The notes under the pieces: generated by a model
What the model was told of the DNA's origin: nothing
Seen by the model: the letters and a program-made list of their open reading frames with translations, nothing else
Database searches by the model: none
Assembly (NCBI RefSeq): GCF_040054535.1
Contig: NC_090781.1
Coordinates: 12,687,482-12,751,481 of the forward strand
DNA length: 64,000 nt
Source: Antennarius striatus
Lineage: Eukaryota > Chordata > Actinopteri > Lophiiformes > Antennariidae
Direction: 5' to 3'
Shown: in pieces, positions 53,001 to 64,000 of the stretch
Numbering within the stretch: position 1 is the stretch's first letter
Layout of the letters: each line of letters opens with the position of its first letter
Position numbers and translations under genes: made by a program

Positions 53001-56000
53001 CTGGGGCTCTGCGTGGCCTAAGGGGTCAGTCCTGGACCCCCGTATTCCCCTGGTGGGGTCACTGTGCATGCGCTCCCGGCTCGGCTCCTGCAGCACCACC
53101 TCGGCCATGACAGCCACCTCCGCTTTCTGCGTCCCTATCTCCCCCATCATGATCTCTCTATCCCTCCCCCTCTCTCTTGCTTTCTCCAGTCGGCTGGCTA
53201 CAATCAGCGGCGTCACCGCATCGTCCATGTGTTTGATTTTGGGCTGCCGTAGGTAAGGGGATGCTTTCACCTCCAGAGCTTTCGCCGCCTGCGCCGGCTC
53301 CAGGTGGCTCATTGCCTTTGTGGTTTGGTTCTTCATTGCATTGGCGCTCTCTCGTACTTGGTTGGCTGAGACTAGCATGGCTGCCGTGGCAACTGACGCT
53401 ATGGAGGAAGGTGAAGGCTTGCCCAGTCCTGCAGCCACACCCACAACGTCACTGTGCCGCGCCTCCAGGGTGTGGCGATAGCTGGAACCGTTCATCACAG
53501 TCGTGTAGTTAGCAACGGTCGAGCCCAGACGACGAGCCACAGAGGAAGGAGAGGGTGTTGGTGAGGCGGGGGAGGGCGAGGGGGGAGAGCTGGGTTCATT
53601 CTGCTCATAAATGGTTTGTCTTCTGATGGGAGAGACTGGGAGATGGGAGAGGTTTGGTGGACTGGATGAAGCATCTTGAGGGTCCAGGAAGACTTTACGA
53701 CCCAGTAAAGGGGTTGGGGGCAGTTTACTCTGCTCTGTTTTCAGTTTCTCTACCTGTGGAGAGAAAATCGTTATATTAAAGCAGTATAAACTATTCAGTC
53801 CATAGATCAAACCTACTGCTTTGATGTATGAAAGAAGGTCAGAGCACTAGCTTTGATCTATGACCTATGCAAGTAGGTCAGGGTAAAAATTTTAATTCAG
53901 GGGTGTCGCGGGATGTTGCAGTCTGTGACTGCCTTGGTTCTAGTTAATTTAATTGTTACCGAGGTGATTCGCCGTAACGAGCTGAATCGCTCCTCCCAGG
54001 TGGCGGCAGCTTTGCGGAAGGCTTCATGTCGACGAATCAGCTGCTCCACTTCATCCACACTGGAGCCCAGCTCCTTGCTGCTGATGAACGGTTCCTGAGC
54101 CGTTAACCACGCCTCTGCTACCACCGCCTCTTGGGCAAACTGGTGAACCTCCAACACTGGGGGGTTAAAATAATATTTAAAAACAGAAAGGGAACATCTC
54201 TCAGACATGTCTGAACAGTGTGTGTATTTGTACTTCATACGTCTGTCAGTGTGTAGTTGTACATCTGTCTACATTTCTTAAACACTTCTGCGATATGTGT
54301 GCACTCACACTGCTGCAGGAATTCCCAGTGCTTCTCCCACGTCATAGACAGCTCACGTTGCTTAGCAACCAGCTTGTCCAACTTCTCCTTGATCTAAGAT
54401 TGACAATCAGCAACACCAGAATCACAAGGATCAGAGCGAAAATTAACCCCAAAGTGACATACAGGCAAACACTATTCTCTCATATATTTAATTCTATAAA
54501 CATATCTATTTCCATATCCTTGCTTACCTGCTGTTTTCTTGATTCATATGTGAATAATGAACGAACTGACTTAACAAACTACCGCACACCGCCGCTGTCA
54601 GCAATCTTTACTTTGCACATCGTGTTTCTGCGGAGTAAATTGTGTTTTAACAGGAGCTCAGCAAAAATTAACTTGGTTACGGAATCGCTGTGAAGGATCT
54701 TGCAAAGGAGAAGGAGGAGCTGCTGCAGAGTCACCAGCAGAGTAACAGTGACACGTAGGACGTTATAATTCTTGTTCTGTACAACTCCAAGAATATGACT
54801 GACTGACACACAGCTGAGAATGAGACAATCACTGTGGGGCATCCTGCCATCAGCTCCTCTCTGGACCAGAAGCAGAACAGCTCTACTGCTCTGCTCAGAT
54901 TAACACTCCGGGCTTCTCTAAAAATCACAGAATTGTCTCCTGAGGGAATTTAAGTTCCACTGTCTCACCAAAAATCACATTTAAAAACGTTAAAAAATTG
55001 ATCCTCTATTATTCTTGTCACATATATGGAAGATTTCCCATAGGACTCTGATCAATGATCAACATAAGAACTACGATGCTATTAAATCTAATAATAATAT
55101 TCATGTTGTCACTGTGTCATTGTTGATACTTGGTTTGTCGACTGAAGTTAAAGTGGTGCCTGTAATGATTCTCCTGTTCTTACTCTCACCTCTTCAGCTG
55201 CTGGGTTTCGGGCAGCCAGCAGGGTTTTACCCATCTCAATGCACTCCAAGGTGCTGTGGCTGCGAGCCTCCACCTCGCTCTTCAGACTATGGTGGTAATT
55301 CATCAGCACCTCCACTGTGGACACATCCCTGTGGGAAACACAGCGCTTTAAAGCCACTGGCTACCACACAAAGCATAAAGGACCACACTAAAATGATCCA
55401 TCCCTAAATTTGTGACAGACATTCTGTGTCTGTGCTCCTGCAGCTTAGATACCTGGGCTTCTCTCCTGTCCCGATTTGACAGATGACAGAGTCCATCCAC
55501 ATGATCTGATCTCGGACCATGCTGAAGAACTTCAGCTTGTCCGTCTCAGTGGTGATCTGGACCCGGCACTCTTCACAAGACGTCAGCAGCTCCTTCCAGC
55601 TCTGCATCACCTCATGCTCGCGACACGCGATGGCTTCGGCCTTCTCGCCAGCATACACCGTCCTCAGCTGGGCGGCGCTCTCCTGCAGCTGACGCACCTG
55701 GCAAAGCGGGAGAGGAGATTTTAGGGAAACTAAAGCTGAACAAGAAGAAACAGAAGTCAAAAATGGAAAGAGAAAGAGTTTCTTTTCCAAACTATGCACA
55801 AAATGCAGCTGCTCAAACAGCAGTGTTTAGTCAGGGTACAACGCCACCGGCTGACGTTGGGGTCGATGCAGAGCAGCTGTGATTGAGCAACATGTACCAT
55901 TGTTGCTGATTCTCAGGTGCTTCACAAAGAAACTGAAGCAAAATTAAACGCAGAGAAAGAAGGGAGTTTTGGCTCATAGATTCAGACGGAAATAATTTCT

Positions 56001-59000
56001 CTCTTATTTTTCCCTAGTTTCTCACTCTATTTTTCATGATATAACTATTAATTTTTCTATGGTAATCATGGAGCTACTTTCTCAGTCAACCAAACATGAC
56101 TCTGTAGCTGCATTGTGTAAACACCAGATCAGCTGATTGAACTGAGATCGACCAATAAACATTGTAGAGGAGAAAAACACACAGTGTTTGCAAATGGAAA
56201 AAAATCAGAGGAGGAAACAATAAACGAGTATGGACAGGAAATAGTAAGAGCTGTGTCTCCTGACAACCATCACAGACAATGTATATGTACAATGTATATG
56301 TATACACATTTTTATTCTCTTATCTGTTCTCTATTTATTACCATTTCTTTTTAGTTCTTCATTCTTAAATTAGCCTTATTCTGACGTTCGCTGTGTTTTT
56401 TTTCTGGGGCAGTACAACTATAAAGAAAAACAATTACCCCTTCTGTAATTAATAAAGTGTGTATCAATATAGCACTTTACTCATATTCATAAGCAACTGA
56501 AAATAAGGTAAAAACGTGCTGTGTGTGTGTGTGTGTATTCGCTGAGGATACTTTGTATGCAGACACATACACAAACACAGATTGAAGCAGAGCTAAATAG
56601 TTGACAAAAACAAGCAGACTTTACTCATGCTCATAAGTAACTAAGCGTGATGCTGTGTGTTTGTGTGTTACTGTACTTGCGTGACCAGCAGCTGTATGTC
56701 CTGTTCAAAGCTGTGCAGTAGTCTCTGTAGGGTGCTGGTGTTGGCGGTGCTGCCCTGTCGCGCCCGAACCTCCGGTAGCCTTCGATGCTTGTCCTCGATC
56801 TGCGTCAGAACCTGAGGAAAGAGCGTGAATCAGTGCAGTCGTGTTGCGTAGGACTTCCTCGTAATGTGTTCCTCACCTCTCTGCAGTCCGAGAAGAACTT
56901 GTGAAGTTGGTGCGACGCCGCGAGCATCTGTGTCCGGGTTTCCATGAGCTCCAGCAGATCAGCCCAAGCCTCGTTCACCCCATCCTTCCATTCTGCAATG
57001 GTGGCGGCCTCCAAGTGGCCATAATCAATCAGCTCGTCCACCATTTGGTTCACGGCCGTCACTCTCTCCTGCCCCACACTGCCTGTATCTGAGGCAAATT
57101 CTGTAAACTTCTCCTGCAGGACCTGGAGGTGTTGCAAACATACATGTGTTAATTATGTTTTATATTCAGAGGAAGTTAAAATAAATTACAAATCTATCTG
57201 TCAACACACTTACAGTGACATGCTCAAAGTCTTGACCCAGTTCGGGGGAGCTGGCCACCACCTCCCTCTGAGCGATCCACTGCTCCAGCTCATCCACCTC
57301 CCTGTTGAGCTGGTAGAGCCAGTACTGCTGCTCCAGACGGCTCTTCCGCTCCTCCACCAGGTCCTTCAGGGACACGTACAAACGATCAATCTGAGACTGT
57401 CGCTTGCTGATCTGCTCGCTGTGAAAAGAAAAGAGGTGGTGTGTAAGACAAGCATGACTGAATTATTTCATTCCAAGGACAGAAATGCCCCTTCTTCCAC
57501 ACACAGATGGAGGTATTAAAGATCCCGATAATGTCCTGAAAATCAGGAAATTATCGGGTTCTCTAATACTCAAGTGATCCAACAATCATTCTGCAACTAA
57601 AACCACTCTGATTTTCCATTCTGACACTCTGGACAACAACTAAACCTCAATCTTGTCTGCAAGCTTTTATGTGCTGACTTCCTGCCATATAAGTAACTGA
57701 TGTGGTACTTGCGATACAATTTCCTCCGGGATTAATAAAGTATCTATCTATCTATCTATCTATCTTGAAGAGGCAGACGTGTTCAGTGCCTGCATTGGTG
57801 ACCATTAAATGAGAGTAAGATTTTTGTCTAATTTTTAATTACTTCTAATTAGATAGCTTCTAATTTTAAACATTATTTAATGTGGTCATAAAGTAAATTC
57901 CTGTAATAAATTTAGCTGTGATGTACAATCCACGTTAGGTTGTGTGTTTGTGTGTTTCTCTGCTCACCAGTCTGGATGTCCCATCTCCAGCAGCTGGCGA
58001 CACTGCTGTGACAGCAGGCCGATGGTGTCAGCGTAGTCCTCGATGGTCTGCTCAAGGACCAAGTGTTTCTTCAGCAGCTGCAGTGTGCTGGGCTCATCCT
58101 GGTGGAAGGACGAACAGAGGGTGAGTTTTATTAAATACCACTTATTGGGCAAAGGTTGTCATTTCACCTGCTTTTCTATCTCCTACAATCTCACTCATAC
58201 CTTCCCCTTCTCCTCATTCATCATATGCAGCTCCTGCTCACTCAGCCAGGCCTCCACCTCTGCCGTGTCAAAGTAATACTGCTGCGCCTGGTACATGGCA
58301 TCCAGGACCAGCTGTCTCCTCTCCGTCTCTGCCCACAGCAGATTCCACAGCTGTGCCAGCTGGTCGTGGCCAGCCCTGACGCAGTCTGCCTCTGGGCTGC
58401 GTATGGACGCGATGATCCCGGCCCTCTCCAGGACATCCTCGATCCGGCTGCTGTGGCCCTGCAGTTCCCTCTGAAGGGTCTGGAGGAACAATAGAAGGAA
58501 AAGAAAGGAAGATTTTAACATGTTCAATTTTGAGTTATAGTGAGCAAAGTGGGCACGAATAAAGAGGCGGTAGACGTTAGGACTTTTTAGTCTACATATC
58601 TTAGCTATCACATATTGATCACCCATGATGAGGTAAAACTGAGCGCATCAACAGAGGGTGCTAGACTTAAATCATCACCTTCTTCTTCTTATCCCTCCAT
58701 TATCCCGTAGACGAGACGACCATAATCGTCTTGTCTACGGCTGCTTTTCTTGCGATACCCCTGTGGGTCAGGGGTGTCGCAGGAGCCTATTCCAGGTGGC
58801 TACAGGCAACAGTGCATCACAGAGCCACGTGAAAGACAAACAACCACTCAAACACACTCACAGGCAATTTGGAGTGATCAATTCACCTAACTTGCATGTT
58901 TCTGGAGGTGATCCCAGATAGAAACCACACAGACACAGGTAAAACATGCAAAGTCCAAACAGATAGAACTCGAGCCCGGAACCATCTTGCTGGGAAGCGA

Positions 59001-59247
59001 CAGCAAAACCCACTGCGCCAAAGTGCCGCTCGACTTCAATTATGTCTAAAGTTATAGTCAGAGCTTCAGTCACCTGGTTTTTTTTCATGAGCTGCTGAAC
59101 CGCCTGCAGAGACGAGCCGTGTTCCTGAGACATGGCCATTGGGAGACGCTCCTGGATCCACAACTACAACCACAATAAGATGACATGCAACAGTTACTGG
59201 TGGGTATCTGTGGGATTGAATGTAAAGCTCCAGGGAATTATTGCAAG

Positions 59248-59308
<61 letters not shown>

Positions 59309-61484
59309 TCTAACTCACGATCTCGTCCTCCAGGTCTCGTCCAACTTGGTGAACTTCTTTGGATGCCAGCAGGATGCGTCGCCTCTCCTTCAGCGGTTCG
59401 ATCAGACGCACCATCCTGGCCTCCACGGCAGTCTGATGCCCGGCAACCGTCTCCTTGATCTGTGTCTGCTGTGGTATGGTGGCCACCTGAGCCTGGAGCT
59501 GCCCCACCTCCTTATACCACTCTTCCATCTGAGTCTCCATGGTCTGAAGGGAGAAGAAGGAGGAGGGTGAGGAGGAGAAGGGCCAGTGGAGGCCAGGGGC
59601 AGAGGAGTGGATTTTTGAAACAAAGAATTAGATGTTTGGAGTAGATCCACTCACATTGAGTGGAGAAAGGTAAGAAGCATGGAGCAGGATGCCACAGATA
59701 TTTACCAATTATTCAATGTAGACAAATTTTAAGTCTAATAACATTTAATTTACAGTCTAAAAAACTAAATTCACTAAAATGCTTAGAATGTCAGTGTTTT
59801 CTCTTACCATAGAAATACCATTGTATAGTTAACATTAAGTCTACGTCAGTAAGATGAGCATTAAGTATGAGGACAATAAACTAATAACGTTTTTTTAAAA
59901 TATTTGATCAGTTTCTTTTGATGCTTGGAAAGAAGGAAAGATAGGTAAACAGTTCTGAAATTATTACAATGGAATTATTATTTGCCATCAGAGAAATATT
60001 TAAAATTGTTTACCTTCTACTGGGAAACATCTGAATAAAGCACCATCAATTAACAAAACAATGATATGACAGTAAAATGAAAGTGAAAGTAAAGTGTCAG
60101 GGCAGCAGGAGCAGCAAATAATGAATATACATGAAGCTTACTGTAGCCCTTGCCAGGGATGGATGCTGGGAGATGGAGTTTGGTTTGGAGTTAGGATGAT
60201 GAGGTAAAGCAGAGCTAATGGCGGCCTGTTAAAGAAGCTGTAAGCGAAATGCTGTGGAGGAGGAGAGTGAGACATGTCTGGTGAAATGATGATGTAATGA
60301 AAGGATGAATCTGTATGCCCACCCTGGTTACAACATCCTATGTGCTGTGTCAGGATCTGAAGAGTAACATCCCAGAATTACTCGAAAAAAAAACCCTACA
60401 GATTATTAGCCTGATGTGTGTCTGTTTCTGATAAACAATGGTTATATTATATATATATATCACAAACATACAGCGACGCCGCAGCGTCCCCCAGGGAGCT
60501 GCTTGGGGTTAAGATTATTTTAAAATCAGCAAAACCTTAGATGCTAAATTAAAGCTAATTCCTCAGTGTTCCTATCCAAAACAGCTTTTGCACCAATACT
60601 GAGATGGAAACTGTCACTGGAGTCTGAAAGAAACATAAATCACTTTTTGATGATAAGAAAAAAATTAGCTGAAGCTTCTATTGATCTACTCAGCAAAATT
60701 CTAAACAATAATGGCATCTGATCTTAAATATAACAACTTGTCAATCACTTTACATCTTTACCATCTGTGAAGTGATCCTGGGATGAAACTCACAGAGTCG
60801 ACATAAATACTGATGTGTTTCAAAAGCCATGAACAAAAATCCAAAATTAATGCTGGAGTGAATTGAAACGAGCTAGAATTCGCTGAAATGAGATGAAATG
60901 ATGAATGGAACAACAACAATGAGACATATTGTTGTTAGTCATTTCCAAGAATGATGTTTTGTTCAAATATTAATGAGGCAGTTGCTGAGTGGTGCTGGAA
61001 TTGTAAACGCTGAGTCACTCTGAGGCGGTTCAAAGGAGGGTACGGCAGCAGAGTTTACAGCCGTGAACAACAAAGTAAAAAAATTAAAAGAAGTTGAACA
61101 GTAAATTATTATGTGGCTTAACCTCATCTCTTTGCTACAGCAGCGTTCTAGAAGTCAATAGTTTTGATAATGACTGGGCGACATTTTAGGGATCCTGGAC
61201 CGGCTTTAAATCTGACTTACATGTAATTTTTTCAGCTGCTTGTTGACGGTGGTGAGGTCCTGTCCCTGGTCCACGTAGACCAGCTGACCCTCCAGCTGGC
61301 CCAGTCTCTGGTCCAGGCTTGCATAGCTCTGCACCAGCAGGTCTGCCTTGTTGGCCTCAAAGAGCTGGCGAGCTTTGGCCTGGGTGGTGCTCTCCAGATC
61401 CTGCCAACACTCCCTGATCTCCTCCAACTTCTTCCGGACCACCGGGCGGAGCTCCGGTTTCTCCTGGATCAGCTGCTGCCCCTC
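46690..61484 (-). CDS. sptbn4: Beta-IV spectrin, C-terminal half (18 exons, partial)
   Basis: Beta-spectrin of the membrane skeleton at axon initial segments and nodes of Ranvier, tied to ankyrin-G. Exons: 61484-61221, 59543-59319, 59163-59074, 58479-58201, 58098-57968, 57418-57214, 57122-56877, 56811-56677, 55697-55453, 55328-55190, 54393-54309, 54156-53960, 53753-52720, 52356-52296, 51524-51265, 48380-48213, 47537-47495, 46986-46690. Phases give 1,367 residues and a stop. Spectrin repeats run to [16 protein letters not shown]. Then comes the beta-IV-type variable region ([19 protein letters not shown] motifs, [20 protein letters not shown]), a PH domain ([47 protein letters not shown]) and a Lys/Glu-rich tail. 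The actin-binding CH domains and first repeats lie beyond the right edge. The variable region separates it from SPTBN1 and SPTBN2. Teleosts may have a and b copies; which one this is cannot be told here. Confidence 0.95.
48381..48720. other. sptbn4: G-rich intronic tract upstream of the PH-domain exon of sptbn4
   Basis: The plus strand is strongly G-rich from about 48390 to 48505 and again at 48645-48695, with many runs of three to eight Gs. On the sptbn4 transcript this is a long C/U-rich tract leading to the acceptor of the exon at 48380. Confidence 0.8.
49957..50020. repeat. (TG)n microsatellite
   Basis: About 30 TG/CG dinucleotide units in an sptbn4 intron. Confidence 0.95.
51545..52150 (+). 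mobile_element. L1-like LINE 3' end, antisense in an sptbn4 intron
   Basis: A plus-strand frame reads [13 protein letters not shown], then after one in-frame stop [20 protein letters not shown] and [18 protein letters not shown], the C-terminal end of L1-type ORF2 proteins. It is followed by a T-rich 3' UTR with TTG repeats and an A-rich end near 52135-52146. Only the last about 0.6 kb is present. Confidence 0.8.
52720..53753 (-). other. sptbn4: sptbn4 variable-region exon (1,034 nt)
   Basis: One large exon encodes about 345 residues between the last spectrin repeat and the PH domain. It opens [20 protein letters not shown], passes through a Ser/Pro/Ala-rich, probably unstructured stretch, and ends in Arg/Glu-rich sequence. 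There three related motifs recur: [16 protein letters not shown] and ERPDSSEH. Human beta-IV has repeated ERQES motifs in the same place. The exon is far larger than its neighbours (mostly 43-280 nt). Confidence 0.85.
57690..57770 (+). repeat. SINE/LINE 3' tail with (TCTA)n
   Basis: GCGATACAATTTCCTCCGGG then ATTAATAAAG and TATCTATC repeats; same tail type as the antisense copy at 1.41 kb. The upstream part of the element is not clearly visible. Confidence 0.6.
58690..59035. repeat. Widespread fish interspersed repeat
   Basis: Contains GGGGTGTCGCAGGAGCC, GGCAATTTGGAGTGATCAAT, TTCACCTAACTTGCATGTTT, ACATGCAAAGTCC and CCCACTGCGCCA, the phrasing of a very common teleost repeat. The class is not determinable here. 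It lies between two spectrin-repeat exons of sptbn4. Confidence 0.6.
59249..59306. repeat. (TG)n microsatellite
   Basis: About 28 TG units just past the splice donor of the sptbn4 exon ending at 59319. Confidence 0.95.
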
Positions 61485-61861
61485 CTGATTGGTTCAGGAG
61501 GCAGGAGAAACACAAAGGGAGAGGTGAGGCAGAGGGAGGGCTTTCTTTGCTTCCATGATACGAGAACATGTAGAGCAACACCCAACATGACACTTCAGGT
61601 AAATACTGACGACAGGATGGAGCGAAGCTTCTGTTACATCATCAAAACCCTTTATTCTGCCACAGAAAATGGTAAAGATCTGGTAAAAACTTTGAAATGT
61701 AATCAATCATCTACTATGAAGAAGAATGAAGAAGGATGAAGCGAGACCGAACCATATGAATTATGTGACCAGTTTCAGAAATAAAAGACAAGACACAATT
61801 TACTCAAAGACAGGGATGAAATATACACATTTTGAAGCTTTTTCATGTTAGAGTAAATGTA

Positions 61862-61914
<53 letters not shown>

Positions 61915-62086
61915 CATTTATGTCTGTGTGTGTGTAGAGATAATGGTAGGCCTAATTCTATTCAAAAAGCTGATAAATGACCTCACAGTCCCCCAATCCT
62001 GTTTTTAGTCCTCTCTTTCATATTTCTGTCCACTTTTGTACCTCTTTTTGCACACACACACACACGCGCACACACACACACACACG

Positions 62087-62117
<31 letters not shown>

Positions 62118-62122
62118 CACAA
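61862..62122. repeat. (TG)n and (CA)n tracts
   Basis: A TG tract at about 61864-61912 and a CA tract at about 62050-62117, roughly 140 bp apart and mutually complementary, so the strand could fold back. Confidence 0.9.
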
Positions 62123-62220
62123 ATCCTTATGTACACCTGCCCCCTTCCTTTTACCCCTTATTTTATCCTCCCCCACAGTGGTCTCCCTTCCCAGTCCAAT
62201 TGAAATTCATTTTTTGAACG

Positions 62221-62466
<246 letters not shown>

Positions 62467-62684
62467 CATTAGCAGAAATAAAAAAATCAAACAAAAGAAA
62501 TTTAAAGAGAAAATATCCATCTATCCATTTTCTTGGAGATGAGACGACCTTTATTCTTTCTACAGCTGGTTTCCACCTTGAATTCAGGGAGAAATTATTA
62601 ATATATTAATATTAGATTTACAGTAATTACTTATCTTTAACACACTCCACCACCAGCTCACATTAAACAGTAACATACTAATAA

Positions 62685-63034
62685 GATGCTGAGGTTCTCT
62701 CTGGGAGTGACCAGGAAGGATAGGATCAGGAATGAGTACATCAGAGGGACAGCACATGTTAGAGGTTTTGGAGATAAAGTCAGAGAGGACAGACTGAGAT
62801 GGTTTGGACATGTCCAGAGGAGAGATAGTGAATATATTGGTAGAAGGATGCTGAGTTTTGAACTGCCAGGCAGGAGGCCTAGAGGAAGACCAAAGAGGAG
62901 GTTTATGGATGTAGTGAAAGAGGACATGAAGGTAGTTGGTGTGAGAGAAGAGGATGCAGAAGACAGGGTTAGATGGAGGAAATTGATTCACTGTGGCGAC
63001 CCCTGAAGGGAAAAGCCGAAAGGAAAAGAAGAAG
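62685..63034 (+). mobile_element. 5'-truncated RTE-like LINE, 3' 0.35 kb
   Basis: Nearly identical to the copy at 42.3-42.67 kb (about five residue differences in 106). The frame is open to CGDP-stop, followed by the same 3' UTR. ACTAATAA lies on both flanks as a likely target-site duplication. Confidence 0.9.
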
Positions 63035-64000
63035 ACACTAATAACATCGAGGTATAATAGTGTCTGATATATTGTAAAAATATATTTTCTTTTTCAGTCA
63101 ATATCAAGGCAACAAAATAAAATTTATATTAAAAAAATTAAATTACTAATTCACAAGGCACAGTATGATTTACTATATAAACATTACAAATAAAATCACT
63201 AATTTATTTTTCATAAAAGCTTCTTGTGGATGGGTTCATGTCCAACTTCAGTTCAGTTTGAAGTGGCTGAAATTACAAAACAGAACTGAAAACACAGAGA
63301 CAGAAAAATCTTCAGCAGGTTTGCTGTTGGCCCGTTTGACAGATTTCTCCATTTGGTTCTCGGCAGGTGGTTAACGCTCTGCCAAGAAGTTTAATGCAGA
63401 TAGAAAAATAAGGGTGCAGTGAATCACCACCCACAGAGGACAACGTTCCACCTGACCCCCACCCCCTCCCCATGTGAAGATAAAATCTGCGGACACAAAG
63501 AGCTGGCTGGAGGCTGGAGGGCTAAGCTAATAAAGAGATCTGGACGCGACAGGGAAATCTTCATGATGTGACGCTGGCGCCAGAGTGTGTCCAGTCGCAT
63601 TTAGGCTGTTGTGTTCTTCTGGTAGCACTACGTCACACGTCCGTCTTTCTCTCTGTGATGTTTCTGAGAATACTGTGACAGATAATGTCCTCAGGATGAA
63701 GCCTCTGTTTGTGCTTACGGTTCACATCAACACCAAGCAAAGACAAACCTGAAATTCTCCTGAGGGCAGAAGTCAGGATTGTTGACCCACGATCAACTGG
63801 AAATGTCACCATTTGACTGACCAGTGATGTAAATCCATCTCACTGGCAGAAAACGTTCAACTCTACACAACCGGCCTCTCTCTGCTGTCATCCACACTGC
63901 TGAGAACTCCCTCAACAGCTCAGTACAAGAAGAAGAAAGACAACATTCTCCTTTTCTGCAGTTGATCTAGCAAACCAGAGCAGATGACAGGTAATAAGAG

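Noticed and set aside
46690-61484. Assignment of the spectrin gene to SPTBN2 or SPTBN1
   Set aside because: Those share the spectrin repeats and PH domain, but the [12 protein letters not shown] block, ERQ motifs and [15 protein letters not shown] segment are features of beta-IV spectrin.

Overview
The window is a stretch of teleost fish nuclear DNA. The genes are split into many short exons with GT/AG junctions. Introns and spacers are AT-rich and full of fish-type repeats (CA/TG, TA and GA microsatellites, an RTE-like LINE family, an L1-like LINE tail, a tRNA-derived SINE, Tc1- and hAT-like DNA transposon remnants). The proteins are clear vertebrate orthologues. No prokaryotic features, CRISPR arrays or operons are present.

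Layout, left to right: (1) about 0.4-3.8 kb, plus strand: the last eight exons of ech1, a dienoyl-CoA isomerase ending in the peroxisomal signal SKL. (2) 3.9-18.3 kb, minus strand: the whole coding region of cep295, a centriole protein, in 29 short exons that keep one frame to a predicted product of about 1,992 residues. ech1 and cep295 converge tail to tail, with poly(A) signals less than 100 bp apart. (3) 18.3-25.2 kb: a transposon-rich spacer holding a nearly full-length but dead RTE-like LINE with a 13-bp target-site duplication, a second repeat nested in it, and a 40-bp perfect palindrome at an internal deletion. It also holds an hAT transposase remnant and one copy of a roughly 0.54-kb dispersed repeat. 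(4) 25.8-36.4 kb, plus strand: sidt2, complete in 25 exons (about 844 residues), a lysosomal multi-pass membrane protein of the SID-1 family. Intron 2 carries the second copy of the 0.54-kb repeat and a tRNA-derived SINE. (5) 38.2-41.5 kb, minus strand: a four-exon C2H2 zinc-finger gene of about 792 residues with an N-terminal coiled coil, a 70-nt basic exon and 16-17 fingers. (6) 46.7-61.5 kb, minus strand: the 3' half of sptbn4 (beta-IV spectrin), with spectrin repeats, the beta-IV-specific variable region, the PH domain and a charged tail; its 5' half lies beyond the right edge.

The genes are functionally unrelated (peroxisomal fatty-acid oxidation, centriole assembly, lysosomal membrane, transcription regulation, axonal membrane skeleton) and are transcribed separately. 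The exon models below were built by reading splice sites and checking that phases add up to an open frame, so they are strong but not transcript-proven. The most interesting points are fine-scale: a candidate 27-nt micro-exon in sidt2, a 70-nt nuclear-localisation-type exon in the zinc-finger gene, the palindrome and nested insertion in the LINE, three copies of that LINE family (two near-identical and young-looking), and a paired dispersed repeat of unknown type. I found no evidence for a wholly new multi-gene system.
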